A stretch of DNA of 64,000 bases from Massilia arenae (GCF_008014745.1 NZ_VPFD01000026.1:1-64000), one strand, 5' to 3'; shown: positions 33,583-42,408, counted from the stretch's first letter. Notes: generated by a model from the letters alone, not told the origin. Translations and numbers: made by a program.

Positions 33583-34578
33583 GTGTTAAACGCTATACAG
33601 CAGGTAGTTACCGTGGCGCCCCAGGCGCCAGCCAGACTGATTATCGCATCCCGCGAGAGCCGCCTCGCCATGTGGCAGGCGGAGCACGTGCGCGACCGGC
33701 TCGCCGCATTATATCCAGAATGTAGCGTCGAAATTCTCGGAATGACAACACGCGGCGACCAGATCCTCGACCGTACGCTGTCCAAGGTCGGCGGCAAGGG
33801 CCTGTTCGTCAAGGAACTCGAGGTCGCGATGGCCGAAGGCCGCGCCGACCTGGCCGTGCACTCGCTCAAGGATATGCCGATGGAGCTGCCGGAGGGCTTC
33901 GAGTTGAGCGCCGTGCTGGAAAGGGAAGACCCGCGCGACGCCTTCGTCTCGAACGACTTTGCCAGCCTGGATGAGCTCCCGGCCGGCGCCGTGGTGGGCA
34001 CCAGCAGCCTGCGCCGCCAGTCGCTGATCGCGGCGCGCTACCCGCACCTGGTGATCTTGCCGCTGCGCGGCAACCTCGACACCCGGTTGGCGAAGCTCGA
34101 TCGCGGCGAGTACGCGGCCATCATCCTGGCTGCCGCCGGCCTCAAGCGCCTGGGGCTCGAGCAGCGCATCCGCGCGCTGCTCGAGCCAGAACTTTCCCTG
34201 CCGGCGGCCGGCCAGGGCGCGATGGCGATCGAGATCCTGAGCGGGCAGCGCAGCGACGGCGTCGACCTGCGCGCCGTGCTGGCGCCGCTCAACCATGTCG
34301 TCACCGCCCAGGCGGTGCTGGCCGAACGCAAGGTGTCGCGTATCTTTGGCGGCAGCTGCCAGATCCCGCTGGCGGCCTATGCCACCGTGCAGGACGGCCA
34401 GATGCGCCTGCGCGCGATGGTCGCGACCCCGGACGGCAAGCGCAGCGCGCACGCCGAAGTGCTTGGCTCGGCCGAGCAGCCGGAATACCTGGGCGAACAG
34501 GTGTCCGAGCTGCTGGCGCAGCAGGATGCCAACGCGATCCTGGCCGCCTGCCGCGTCGATGCGGCCGAGGATGCCTGA
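33583..34578 (+). CDS. hemC: Hydroxymethylbilane synthase (porphobilinogen deaminase)
   Basis: A 331-residue enzyme that joins four porphobilinogen units into hydroxymethylbilane in heme biosynthesis. Seen in the sequence: ASRESRLAMWQAEHV at the N-terminus, SLKDMPMELP, and GGSCQIPLAAY with Cys259, the attachment site of the dipyrromethane cofactor. A GTG start at 33583 is used; the extra 20 residues before the conserved LIIASRES suggest a later start is possible, but no better codon is seen. It heads a hemC-hemD-hemX-hemY operon with overlapping ends. Confidence 0.94.
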   Translation: MLNAIQQVVTVAPQAPARLIIASRESRLAMWQAEHVRDRLAALYPECSVEILGMTTRGDQILDRTLSKVGGKGLFVKELEVAMAEGRADLAVHSLKDMPMELPEGFELSAVLEREDPRDAFVSNDFASLDELPAGAVVGTSSLRRQSLIAARYPHLVILPLRGNLDTRLAKLDRGEYAAIILAAAGLKRLGLEQRIRALLEPELSLPAAGQGAMAIEILSGQRSDGVDLRAVLAPLNHVVTAQAVLAERKVSRIFGGSCQIPLAAYATVQDGQMRLRAMVATPDGKRSAHAEVLGSAEQPEYLGEQVSELLAQQDANAILAACRVDAAEDA

Positions 34579-35359
34579 GCTGGAGCCAAAGGCGAGCGAG
34601 CGCGTGGTCGTGGTCACCCGGCCGCGCGCCCAGGCCGACGGCCTGGCAGAGGCGCTGCGCGCGATCGGCCGCGCGGTCGAAGTCTTGCCGCTGCTTCAGA
34701 TCGCCCCGGTCGACGATCCGGCGCCCCTGCGTGCGGCGCTGGCCGACTTGCCTGACTATGCGCTGGCGGTCTTCGTGTCGCCGAATGCGGTCGATGCGGC
34801 GTTTGCCCACCTCGATGCCTGGCCGGCGGCCGTGCCGCTGGCGGTCGTGGGCGAGGGCAGCCGCGCCGCGCTGGCGCGCCATGGCGTTGCCGAACCGGGC
34901 TATACGATCCACAGTCCGCTCGACCCCGCCCACAGCGATTCGGAACACCTGCTCCAGAACCTGGACCTGGCCGCCTTCAGTGGCCGGCGCGTGCTGATCG
35001 TGCGCGGCGATGGCGGGCGCGAGCTGCTGGCCGACGCCCTGCGCGCGGCCGGCGCCACGGTCGAGGCGGTGGCGGCCTACCGCCGCAGTACCCCTGTATT
35101 GACGCCCGGACTGGCCGCACGATTGCGCGCCTTGCTGGCGCAGCCAAACGACTGGATAATCACGAGCTCGGAAGCCCTGCGTGGCTTGGGCGGCCTGGTG
35201 GAGGCGCTGGGGCCGCAATTCGAGGCACAGTTCCGGCAGCAGCGCCTGGTCGTGCCCCACGCGCGGATCGCCGAGACGGCGCACGCTTTGGGGCTGCGCC
35301 ACGTGACCCTGACGGGATCCGGAGATGCACGCCTACTAGCAGCGTTACAATCACAATAA
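34571..35359 (+). CDS. hemD: Uroporphyrinogen-III synthase
   Basis: A 262-residue enzyme that cyclises hydroxymethylbilane with inversion of ring D. The family is poorly conserved; VTRPRAQADGLAEALRA, VFVSPNAVDAAF, GRRVLIVRGDGGRELLADALRAAGATVEAVAAYRR and DWIITSSEALRGL are the recognisable pieces. It overlaps hemC by 8 bp and its TAA shares a base with the ATG of hemX, so translation is coupled along the operon. Confidence 0.9.
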   Translation: MPELEPKASERVVVVTRPRAQADGLAEALRAIGRAVEVLPLLQIAPVDDPAPLRAALADLPDYALAVFVSPNAVDAAFAHLDAWPAAVPLAVVGEGSRAALARHGVAEPGYTIHSPLDPAHSDSEHLLQNLDLAAFSGRRVLIVRGDGGRELLADALRAAGATVEAVAAYRRSTPVLTPGLAARLRALLAQPNDWIITSSEALRGLGGLVEALGPQFEAQFRQQRLVVPHARIAETAHALGLRHVTLTGSGDARLLAALQSQ

Positions 35360-36612
35360 TGAACGAATTGCCGAACAATCCAGATCAGCCGCAGGCCAAT
35401 GTGCCCGCACCGAGTCTCCACAAGCCCGACGGCGTCCAGGGCGGCGCGCCGTCGGGCGCGGCCGGTGGCGCTACTGGTACGCCCCCGCCGGGAGGCGTGC
35501 CGCCGGCCGGCGGAGTCCCCGTCCTGCCGCGCATGGGCGAACCGGGCGGCCCCGGCCTGTTCGACCGCCTGGCGCGCCCGCTGCCGCTGGCGGTGATCGC
35601 CCTGGCCGTGCTGCTGGCGCTGCAGACCTATTCGTCGCACAACCGCATCAATGCGCTGCGCCAGGACATGGCGCGCAGCCTCCAGAAGGGCAATGCGGTC
35701 AATGCCGAGACGGCCGCGCTGGCGCGCGACGTGGCGGACCAGTCGAAGGAGCTCCAGATCAAGGTCGGCGTGCTCGAAAGCCGCCAGAGCGAGGCCCAGA
35801 GCCAGCAGGTGGCGCTCGAGCAGCTTTATAAAGACCTGTCGCAGAACCGCGACGAATGGGCGCTGACCGAAATCGAGCAGGTGCTGTCGACCGCCAGCCA
35901 GCAGCTGCAACTGGCCGGCAACGTGCAGGGCGCCCTGATCGCGCTGCAGAACGCCGACCGCGCGGTGTCGCGCTCCGACACCCCGCAATTCCTCACCATC
36001 CGGCGCGCGATCGCGGGCGACATCGAGAAGCTCAAGGCCTTGCCGGCGGTGGACCTCGCCGGCGTCGCCGTGCGCCTTGACCACGTGATCGGGCAGGTCG
36101 ATTCGCTGCCGATGCTGTCCAATGAAAAACCGCTGCTGCCGGTGGCGCCCGTGCGCACCGGCCGCAAGGGCGAGGCAGCGGTAGCGCCGGCCACGCCGGC
36201 CACGCCGGCCACCGGTCCGGCGCAGCCTCTGGGCGTGGGTCAGCGCATGCTCGACACCTGGAGCCTGTGGAGCCAGGAGATGTGGGACGACGTGCGCCAG
36301 CTGATCCGGGTGCGCAGCGTCGAGTCTCCCGAGGCGCTGATGCTGTCGCCGAGCGAATCGTTCTTCGTGCGCGAGAACCTCAAGTTGCGCCTGCTGAATG
36401 CGCGCCTGGCGCTGTTGTCGCGCAACGAGGCGACCTTCCGCGACGACCTGGCCACGGCCCAGGCCATGCTGCTCAAGTATTTCGACACGCGCGCGCGCGT
36501 GACGCAGTCGGCCCAGGCCGCGCTGCGCCAGGTCCAGGCCAATAACCTGACGATCGAGATGCCGACGCTGGCCGACAGCCTGAATGCCGTGCGCAACTAC
36601 AAAGCGAAATAA
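35359..36612 (+). CDS. hemX: HemX-like membrane protein
   Basis: A 417-residue protein with a Pro/Gly-rich cytoplasmic N-terminus (to about 70), one membrane helix (PLAVIALAVLLALQTY, about 74-93), a coiled coil (about 95-160) and a helical periplasmic part. It fits the family labelled HemX or uroporphyrinogen-III C-methyltransferase-like, though no methyltransferase motif is visible; its role next to hemD is unclear, possibly scaffolding. A short Pro-Ala-Thr repeat occurs near residue 278. Starts in a TAATG junction with hemD. Confidence 0.85.
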   Translation: MNELPNNPDQPQANVPAPSLHKPDGVQGGAPSGAAGGATGTPPPGGVPPAGGVPVLPRMGEPGGPGLFDRLARPLPLAVIALAVLLALQTYSSHNRINALRQDMARSLQKGNAVNAETAALARDVADQSKELQIKVGVLESRQSEAQSQQVALEQLYKDLSQNRDEWALTEIEQVLSTASQQLQLAGNVQGALIALQNADRAVSRSDTPQFLTIRRAIAGDIEKLKALPAVDLAGVAVRLDHVIGQVDSLPMLSNEKPLLPVAPVRTGRKGEAAVAPATPATPATGPAQPLGVGQRMLDTWSLWSQEMWDDVRQLIRVRSVESPEALMLSPSESFFVRENLKLRLLNARLALLSRNEATFRDDLATAQAMLLKYFDTRARVTQSAQAALRQVQANNLTIEMPTLADSLNAVRNYKAK

Positions 36613-36638
36613 GTCATGCACAGAGCGAAGCGATAATA

Positions 36639-37835
36639 ATGCGTTTACTTCTTTGGTTAGTCGCCCTGATGGCCGCCGCCATCGGCATCGCCGTAACGGC
36701 GCGCTTCAATCCGGGCAATGTGGTGCTGTTCTATCCGCCGCACCGGATCGACATGTCCCTCAACCTGTTCGTGGTGCTGCTGGTGGTGTCCTTCCTGGCG
36801 CTGTACGCCTTGGTGCGCGCCGCCAACGCCACCCTCAAGATGCCGCAGCGCGTGGCCGCCTATCGCCAGCGCCGTGCCGAGCGCGAAGGCAACAAGGGCA
36901 TGCGCGACGCGCTCAAGGCCTTGTTCGAAGGCCGCTTCGGCCACGCCGAGAAGGCCGCGATGCGCGCCGCCGAGCTGCCCGAGAACGCGGGCCTGGCGGC
37001 CCTGGTCGGCGCGCGCGCCGCGCACCGCATGCGCGAGCCGGCGCGGCGCGACGCCTGGCTGGCCGGGATCGCCCACGACAACACCCTCAAGACCGCGCGC
37101 CTGATGACGGTCACCGAATTGCTGGTCGACGACCACCAGCCCGAGGCCGCGCTCGAAGCGGTGGCCGAACTCAATGCCAGCGGCCAGCGCCACATCCACG
37201 CGCTGCAGTGGGCAATGAAGGCCAACCAACAGGCGCGCAACTGGCCCGAGGTGCTGCGCCTGGTGCGCATCCTGGATAAACGCCGCGCCCTGCATCCGGC
37301 CCTGTCGAGCCGCCTGCGCGAGCTGTCCTACGAGGCGCTGCTGGGTGGCGACGGGCACGACGCCGAATCGCTGCGCCGCATCTGGGCCACGGTGCCGCCG
37401 CAAGACCGCACCGTGCCTTATATCGCGGCGCGCGCGGCCAGCGCCTTCAATGCGCGCGGCCTGCACGACGAGGCGCGTGCGATCGCCGAAGAATCGCTCA
37501 AGGCCGGCTGGGACGAGCGCGTGGTGCGCGCCTACCGCGACGCCGCCAGTCCATTCGGCTCTCCTTCACTCCTGGCCCAGATCGAGGCCTGCGAGACCTG
37601 GAGACGCGAGCGCCCGATGGACGCCGAGCTGGCCCTGACCCTCGGTTCGCTGTGCCTGAAACAGAAATTGTGGGGCAAGGCCCAGCGCTACCTGGAGCAG
37701 GCACTGTCGGACGCCACCGAGCCGTCGATGGTGCGCGAGGCGCACCTCAAGCTGGCCCAGATGCACGAGGCGCTGGGGCAGGAGCAGGAGGCGGCAAGCC
37801 ATTACCGGCAGTGTGCATTGGCCAGCATTCTTTGA
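36639..37835 (+). CDS. hemY: HemY-like TPR membrane protein
   Basis: A 398-residue protein with two N-terminal membrane helices (about 3-22 and 42-65) followed by a tetratricopeptide-type helical domain (for example LKLAQMHEALGQEQEAASHYRQCA). This is the proteobacterial HemY of the hemCDXY cluster, not the Bacillus protoporphyrinogen oxidase of the same name. It is thought to support heme synthesis or porphyrin handling at the inner membrane. The gene follows hemX after 26 bp. Confidence 0.9.
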   Translation: MRLLLWLVALMAAAIGIAVTARFNPGNVVLFYPPHRIDMSLNLFVVLLVVSFLALYALVRAANATLKMPQRVAAYRQRRAEREGNKGMRDALKALFEGRFGHAEKAAMRAAELPENAGLAALVGARAAHRMREPARRDAWLAGIAHDNTLKTARLMTVTELLVDDHQPEAALEAVAELNASGQRHIHALQWAMKANQQARNWPEVLRLVRILDKRRALHPALSSRLRELSYEALLGGDGHDAESLRRIWATVPPQDRTVPYIAARAASAFNARGLHDEARAIAEESLKAGWDERVVRAYRDAASPFGSPSLLAQIEACETWRRERPMDAELALTLGSLCLKQKLWGKAQRYLEQALSDATEPSMVREAHLKLAQMHEALGQEQEAASHYRQCALASIL

Positions 37836-37845
37836 GGCGCGCACG

Positions 37846-37868
37846 CATGGCCCGCCGCACAGGCCATG
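37846..37868. other. Hairpin between hemY and ppa
   Basis: CATGGCC (37846-37852) and GGCCATG (37862-37868) form a perfect 7-bp stem with a 9-base loop, directly after hemY and just before the ppa -10 box. There is no T-run, so it is at best a weak or factor-dependent terminator. Confidence 0.3.
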
Positions 37869-37878
37869 TCTGTTTCGC

Positions 37879-37884
37879 TATAAT
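37879..37884 (+). promoter_or_regulatory. -10 box of the ppa promoter
   Basis: A perfect TATAAT sits 41 bp upstream of the ppa start. The matching -35 region is poor in consensus bases. AAGGA lies at a suitable distance before the ATG. Confidence 0.5.
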
Positions 37885-37924
37885 GACGGCCTATTATTGA
37901 CTCTCCAGCAACCAAGGACCATCC

Positions 37925-38464
37925 ATGAGCCTGAATAACGTCCCAGCCGGCAAAGACGTGCCGAACGACTTCAACGTCATCATCGAAATCCCGATGAACG
38001 CCGATCCGGTCAAATACGAAGTCGACAAGGACAGCGGCGCGATCTTCGTCGACCGTTTCATGGGTACGGCCATGCACTATCCGTGCAACTACGGCTACGT
38101 CCCGCAGACCATCGCCGACGACGGCGATCCATGCGACGTGCTGGTCATCACCCCGTTCCCGCTGCCGCCGGGCGTGGTGGTGCGCTGCCGTGCGCTGGGC
38201 GTGCTGAAGATGACCGATGATGGCGGCGGCGATGCCAAGGTGATCGCGGTGCCGGTCGAAAAAGTGCTGCCGATGTACAAGAAAATCCAGTCGCTGGAAG
38301 ACCTGGAAGAGCTGCGCCTGAAGCAGATCCAGCACTTCTTCGAGCACTACAAGGATCTGGAGCCGGGCAAATGGGTCAAGATCGAAGGCTGGGCTGGCAT
38401 CGATGAAGCCAAGGCCGAGCTGGTGAGCGGCGTGGAAGCGTACAAGAAGGGCGCCCAGGCCTAA
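37925..38464 (+). CDS. ppa: Inorganic pyrophosphatase
   Basis: A 179-residue soluble family I pyrophosphatase, hydrolysing pyrophosphate to phosphate and so driving biosynthetic reactions. The metal-binding signature DDGDPCDVLV (Asp66, Asp68, Asp71) and YPCNYGYVPQT are intact; length is that of the E. coli enzyme (176). It has its own -10 box and terminator and so seems monocistronic. Confidence 0.96.
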   Translation: MSLNNVPAGKDVPNDFNVIIEIPMNADPVKYEVDKDSGAIFVDRFMGTAMHYPCNYGYVPQTIADDGDPCDVLVITPFPLPPGVVVRCRALGVLKMTDDGGGDAKVIAVPVEKVLPMYKKIQSLEDLEELRLKQIQHFFEHYKDLEPGKWVKIEGWAGIDEAKAELVSGVEAYKKGAQA

Positions 38465-38492
38465 TCGCCCAGGCTTGACGTTGTCGCAGAGC

Positions 38493-38527
38493 GAGCCGGT
38501 TCCCGCGAGGGCGCCGGCTCTTTTTTT
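38493..38527 (+). terminator. Intrinsic terminator of ppa
   Basis: GAGCCGG (38493-38499) pairs with CCGGCTC (38514-38520) and is followed by seven T's. The 14-base centre holds further short pairing. Confidence 0.85.
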
Positions 38528-38580
38528 GCCGGCGGCGAGCGCGGCGCGTGAAGCCGCCGCTGCCGCCTTTTCAGCTCAGC

Positions 38581-40050
38581 CTACCAGCCGAGATCCCACA
38601 GCAGCGGCAGCGTCAGGTCGCGCGGCGGCATGACCGAGTAGCGCAGGTCGCTGTTGATCGACGGTTCCATCAGCAGGTTGCGCGTGGCCTCGGTGGTGAA
38701 GTGCGACACCGAGGAACCGGGTGCGTTGACGCCCGGCGTGTACATGAGCATGCGCTTGCGGCCGTCGGTGCCGGCCAGCCGCACCGGATCGGACTGCAGC
38801 CGCGCGACCACGCCGGAGCGGTCGGATGAGCGGTTCTGCAGGGCTGCCTTGAGCGCCCATCCGTCGGCGCGCGTGATGCGGGCCGAGGGAATCGCGATGC
38901 TCGCATCGAGACCCGGCATGCCCGCCACTTCGCCCGGCACGCTGTCGGCGACGATCATGCCGAGCGCGCCGGCGGCCTGCACATTGCGCGCCTTGACCAC
39001 GTAGTCGCAGCCGCCGCGGTCGACCAGGGCGATATTGCCGCGCACCGCCAGCGCATTGGTGGCGCTCAGCGCAGAGCAGGCCAGGCCGTTGCCGTTCAGC
39101 TGGTCGACCACCGGCATCAGCTGCGCACTGACCGGTGCGTTGCGGATCGCCGGACCGAAGCTGGCGTCGCCCACCGCATATTCGCCCGCGGCGGCGCCGG
39201 CATTCTCTCCGCCGATCGTCAGCACCGATGCCGGGCTCAGTACGGCCGGCGTGGAGCGGGTGACATTCCAGCCATTCCAGGACAGGCCGCGCCAGGTGGT
39301 GGCGCTGGCCACCCGTTCGGCCTCCGTCATGATTACCCACGGGCGCTCCCGGCGGTTGTCGACCAGGTTGAAATCCCAGATCGAGGGGCGGCCGAGCAGG
39401 AAGGCGCCCGTTTCGTCGTCGGTAAAGGTCTGGAAGCCGAGGCCATGGGCGATCTCGTGCAGCAGGGTGGCCACCAGGTCGATCTGGCTGCCGGCCTTGC
39501 GGTCGAGCCCCAGGTAGAAGGTGAGGCCAGGAACGCAGTCTGGGAACAGGCCCAGCCGCGAATTGAAGCGCGCGATGATGTGCGGGTCGCCGGGCGCGGC
39601 GAAATCGACACCGGCCAGTTTGCTGGCCAGGGCGCTTGGATACCAGGTGCCGTTGATCTGCGCGCCCGGGAAGTTGGCGACCACCTGGTAGGCGCCGGCC
39701 GCGCCGAGCACGGCGCCGGTGGCGTTGCAGTCGAGCGGCAGGAAGGCGGCGCCGATGCGGATCGGCACGTTGCTGACGATGTGAGAGGCCCAGATGTCGG
39801 CGGCACGGCGGAAGGCGTGCAGGCGCTGCTCGCCCAGGGTGGTGCCGGGATTGCCGCCGACCGGCAGGGCCGGCGTCGGATCGTTGAAGCCGACGCCGGG
39901 AGCGTTCTCGTTGATGATCTGGATGGTGGCCGCGCGCGCGCCGCCGATGGTGGCGAAGGCGGCCACGGCCAGCAGGGCGATGGCGGCGATGCGGGCAAGA
40001 TGGCCAAGACAGGCGCCGGCAAAGCCGGCATGGCGGTTAACGATGGTCAT
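38581..40050 (-). CDS. Secreted PA-domain zinc metalloprotease-like protein
   Basis: A 489-residue exported protein (signal peptide ending near GGARAAT). HEIAHGLGF at residues 198-206 is a zinc-metalloprotease motif, and the second half carries a protease-associated domain (ALSATNALAVRGNIALVDRGGCDYVVKARNVQAAGALGMIVAD in part), which usually modulates substrate access. No C-terminal sorting signal is present. Its ATG lies 14 bp inside the gene for a post-PEP-CTERM-1-type protein, so the two are translationally linked. Likely role: an extracellular protease expressed with a PEP-CTERM protein. Confidence 0.8.
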   Translation of the reverse strand: MTIVNRHAGFAGACLGHLARIAAIALLAVAAFATIGGARAATIQIINENAPGVGFNDPTPALPVGGNPGTTLGEQRLHAFRRAADIWASHIVSNVPIRIGAAFLPLDCNATGAVLGAAGAYQVVANFPGAQINGTWYPSALASKLAGVDFAAPGDPHIIARFNSRLGLFPDCVPGLTFYLGLDRKAGSQIDLVATLLHEIAHGLGFQTFTDDETGAFLLGRPSIWDFNLVDNRRERPWVIMTEAERVASATTWRGLSWNGWNVTRSTPAVLSPASVLTIGGENAGAAAGEYAVGDASFGPAIRNAPVSAQLMPVVDQLNGNGLACSALSATNALAVRGNIALVDRGGCDYVVKARNVQAAGALGMIVADSVPGEVAGMPGLDASIAIPSARITRADGWALKAALQNRSSDRSGVVARLQSDPVRLAGTDGRKRMLMYTPGVNAPGSSVSHFTTEATRNLLMEPSINSDLRYSVMPPRDLTLPLLWDLGW

Positions 40051-40456
40051 GGCGGGAGGCTCCCTGAGCGGCCGGCGCGGATTGGTCGAGGATGCGGGCG
40101 GCGGTATGGGCGCCGTCGACGCAGTGGTGGTCGAGCTTGCCATCGGCGCCGCGCTTGACGACGGCGTACACGAGGCCGCGCTCGCCCAGCACGGCGCTGC
40201 TCTCGCCACGGGTGCTGGTCACCGCCTGCGGCTGTGCCGGCGCCTCGCGCGTGGTGGTGACCGGAGAGGCGCGCAAGGCGCGCAGTTCGGTCGCGGTCGG
40301 CGCGCGCAGCTCGCCGGTCTCGGCGTCGCGGACGACGGTCAGGCCCTGGGCGGCTGGCGCCCGGGGCGCGGCGCCGGCGATGCCGCACAGCGTCATGAGC
40401 GCGACGGCAAGAGTGAGAGCAAAGGCGGGAGCAAAGGAGGAAAGTGTGGTTCGCAT
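40037..40456 (-). CDS. Small exported protein of the post-PEP-CTERM-1 type
   Basis: A 139-residue protein with a signal peptide (to about GIAGAAP). The segment GLTVVRDAETGELRAPTATELRALRA matches, as I recall it, the domain defined by its position after PEP-CTERM genes. The C-terminal part VVKRGADGKLDHHCVDGAHTAARIL is His-rich with a single Cys. Function unknown. Flanked by a PEP-CTERM-like gene 15 bp upstream and overlapped by the metalloprotease gene downstream. Confidence 0.65.
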   Translation of the reverse strand: MRTTLSSFAPAFALTLAVALMTLCGIAGAAPRAPAAQGLTVVRDAETGELRAPTATELRALRASPVTTTREAPAQPQAVTSTRGESSAVLGERGLVYAVVKRGADGKLDHHCVDGAHTAARILDQSAPAAQGASRHDHR

Positions 40457-40471
40457 GGGATTCTCCGGTTT

Positions 40472-40894
40472 TCAATGGCGCTCGCGGCGCTGCATCAGGC
40501 CAATCACGCCAAGGCTGCTGGCCAGCACCAGCAAGCCGGCCGGCTGGGGCACGGCCGTGACCACGCGCACGGAGTCGAGGCCGATGTCACCGAGGGTGGC
40601 GGGGTCGCCCAGGTAGCGGAAGGCGAAGCGTCCTTCTTCTTCGACCGTCAGGTCGGCGCTCCATTGCCGCCATTCGGCGGGAAAGGCGTCGTCGCCGGTG
40701 GGGGTGAGCAAGGTGTCGAAGCCGGCTGCGTCGGCGCCGGGCGGGACGCTGTGATTGAGGCGGTCCCAGCCGGACGGGCCGGCCAGGTTGCCGAAGCCCT
40801 CATTGAGCACCTTGACCTTGGCTCCAGCGGCCAGGGGCGAGGATGCGGCGGCGGTGACCGCGGCTGTCGCAATCAGGTATGTGAGTCTTTTCAT
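40472..40894 (-). CDS. PEP-CTERM-like exosortase substrate
   Basis: A 140-residue exported protein with an N-terminal signal peptide (to about PLAAGAK), a beta-rich middle (NEGFGNLAGPSGWDRLNHS... AFRYLGDPATLGDIGLDSVRV in part) and a C-terminal tripartite sorting signal: VPQPAGLLVLAS, a hydrophobic helix, then QRRERH. The canonical Pro-Glu-Pro is Pro-Gln-Pro here. Such proteins are cut and anchored by an exosortase, tied to exopolysaccharide biosynthesis; no exosortase lies in the window. First gene of a three-gene minus-strand unit. Confidence 0.78.
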   Translation of the reverse strand: MKRLTYLIATAAVTAAASSPLAAGAKVKVLNEGFGNLAGPSGWDRLNHSVPPGADAAGFDTLLTPTGDDAFPAEWRQWSADLTVEEEGRFAFRYLGDPATLGDIGLDSVRVVTAVPQPAGLLVLASSLGVIGLMQRRERH

Positions 40895-41215
40895 GGTGTA
40901 TGTGCATGGGCCAGAAGGATGGGATTCCTCGCGCTGGCTGACGACGAGGCCATTTGCCTATTCATGATAAAAATGGCAACCTCGGCGTTATTGATATGCA
41001 TTCAGGGTGGCGACCACGACGTGTCGTGTTCCTCAAATGCAGCAACGGAACTTGACGAAAACGCTTGCAATCTCGCAAGTCTATGCTGCGAGGCAATCGC
41101 GATAAGGAAAACGGGTGCTGGAAAAGACGGCTACCCGGCGCCGTCGGCGCCGGGTAGGAAAGAGGATTCAGAATCGCGCCGGGCGAGAACCCGGCGGCGC
41201 AAGGACGCGCCGGGC
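40895..41215. other. 321-bp intergenic region upstream of the PEP-CTERM cluster
   Basis: No gene is seen. It should hold the promoter of the minus-strand PEP-CTERM unit in its left part, where the sequence turns AT-rich. CACGAC and GTCGTG (41015-41028) form a palindrome with a 2-base centre, a possible operator. The right part holds two GC-rich hairpins serving the end of the FAD-monooxygenase gene. Confidence 0.4.
41131..41157 (-). terminator. Perfect 12-bp hairpin after the FAD-monooxygenase gene
   Basis: CTACCCGGCGCC (41131-41142) and GGCGCCGGGTAG (41146-41157) enclose a 3-base loop. Read on the minus strand it lies 59 bp past the stop codon and is followed by CCGTCTTTTCC, a weak T-run. 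A second stem GCCGGG/CCCGGC lies at 41178-41195. Confidence 0.55.
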
Positions 41216-42337
41216 CTACAGCGGCGCAAGCAGCGGCGTATAGCTGCGCCGGTACAGTTTGTCGCCGAAGAGGCCGAAGATGGCGGCGCGCGCCAGCGCG
41301 GGCAGGGCGCGCATCTTGTCCCTGGCCGCGCACTGGCGCTGTACCCAGCGGATCCGGTGCTGGCGCCGGCGCGTGTACGACGCCAGCGCAGTGTCGAGGT
41401 CCTGTCCCGCGGCGAGGACGTCGGCCAGCACCGCGGCATCCTCGATCGCCAGGGCAGCTCCCTGCGCCATATTGGGCGAGGCGGCGTGGGCGGCATCGCC
41501 GATGAACACGACCCGTCCCTGCACCCAGTCGTCCATGACGACCTGGCCAAGGCGGCCGAAGTGGACTGGCGCCTCATCCTGGTGTCCGCGCTCGAGCAGC
41601 AGCGATACGGGCGCGGCGAATTTCTGGAACAGTTCCGGCAGGCAGGCGTGGCGGTAGGGCTCGGGATCCGCTCCCGGCGGCAAGGTCAGGTCGGCGTACA
41701 CATAGACCTCGCTGCCGCTCACGGGAATCGCGAGCAGCGTGCTGCCATTGCCCAGCAAGGCGGTCCAGCCGGCGACGCCGGTGATGTTCTGGGTAATGAA
41801 ACGCCAGCACACCTGGCGGCCATATTGCGGGTTGACGTCGGGGCGGACGATCCGGCGCACGCCCGAATGGATGCCGTCGGCGCCCACCACCAGGTCATAG
41901 GTGGCCGAGCGGCCGTCGGTGAAGGCGACCTCGCAGCGTCCGCTGGACTGGTCGATGGCCTCGACCGACACGTCGTGGCGCACCCTGGATTCGCCGAAGG
42001 CGGCGCCCAGGATGGCGTGCAGCCGCGCGTGCGGCAGCGACAGGCAGGGGCCGCAGCGCGACCAGACGTCGCCGGTGCGGGTCTCGGTCAGTTCCCAGCC
42101 GCGGTGGTCCAGGATCTTCTGGGTGCGCACGGCCACGGCGTTGGCGCGTACCCGGTCGAGCAGGCCCAGGCTGGCGATGGCGCGGGTGGCGTTGCCGGGC
42201 AGGTAGAGGCCGGTACCGGATGGCGATGGCGTGGCGAGGCGCTCCACGACGTCGGCCGCGATGCCGCGTTGTTCAAGGGCCAGGCCCAGCGAAAGGCCGG
42301 CGATGCCGCCGCCCACGATCAAGATTTTCCTTTGCAT
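41216..42337 (-). CDS. FAD-dependent monooxygenase (aromatic hydroxylase type)
   Basis: A 373-residue flavoprotein monooxygenase. It has the FAD-binding GxGxxG (IVGGGIAGLSLGLAL), the DG motif VVGADGIHSGVRR and the GD motif RVVFIGDAAHAASPNMAQGAALAIEDAAVLA, all hallmarks of the p-hydroxybenzoate hydroxylase group. It should use NAD(P)H and O2 to hydroxylate an aromatic or heterocyclic compound; urate hydroxylase-like and nicotinate hydroxylase-like members look similar. It lies just beyond a hairpin at the end of a Liv-type ABC transporter operon on the same strand, suggesting the transported compound may be its substrate. Confidence 0.85.
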   Translation of the reverse strand: MQRKILIVGGGIAGLSLGLALEQRGIAADVVERLATPSPSGTGLYLPGNATRAIASLGLLDRVRANAVAVRTQKILDHRGWELTETRTGDVWSRCGPCLSLPHARLHAILGAAFGESRVRHDVSVEAIDQSSGRCEVAFTDGRSATYDLVVGADGIHSGVRRIVRPDVNPQYGRQVCWRFITQNITGVAGWTALLGNGSTLLAIPVSGSEVYVYADLTLPPGADPEPYRHACLPELFQKFAAPVSLLLERGHQDEAPVHFGRLGQVVMDDWVQGRVVFIGDAAHAASPNMAQGAALAIEDAAVLADVLAAGQDLDTALASYTRRRQHRIRWVQRQCAARDKMRALPALARAAIFGLFGDKLYRRSYTPLLAPL

Positions 42338-42377
42338 GATGTCTGCCGCCCGTTGATTCGTTCAGCATGAAGATACG

Positions 42378-42408
42378 CGGCGCGCCGCATTTCGGATGCG
42401 GCGCGCCG
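42378..42408. terminator. Perfect 13-bp hairpin between livM and the monooxygenase gene
   Basis: CGGCGCGCCGCAT (42378-42390) and ATGCGGCGCGCCG (42396-42408) flank the loop TTCGG. No T-run follows on the minus strand, so it may be a 3'-end stabiliser or partial terminator, not a full one. Confidence 0.5.

Noticed and set aside
39794..42370. 858-codon open frame on the plus strand across the PEP-CTERM and monooxygenase genes
   Set aside because: It crosses four well-supported minus-strand genes and intergenic hairpins; composition is that of antisense sequence.
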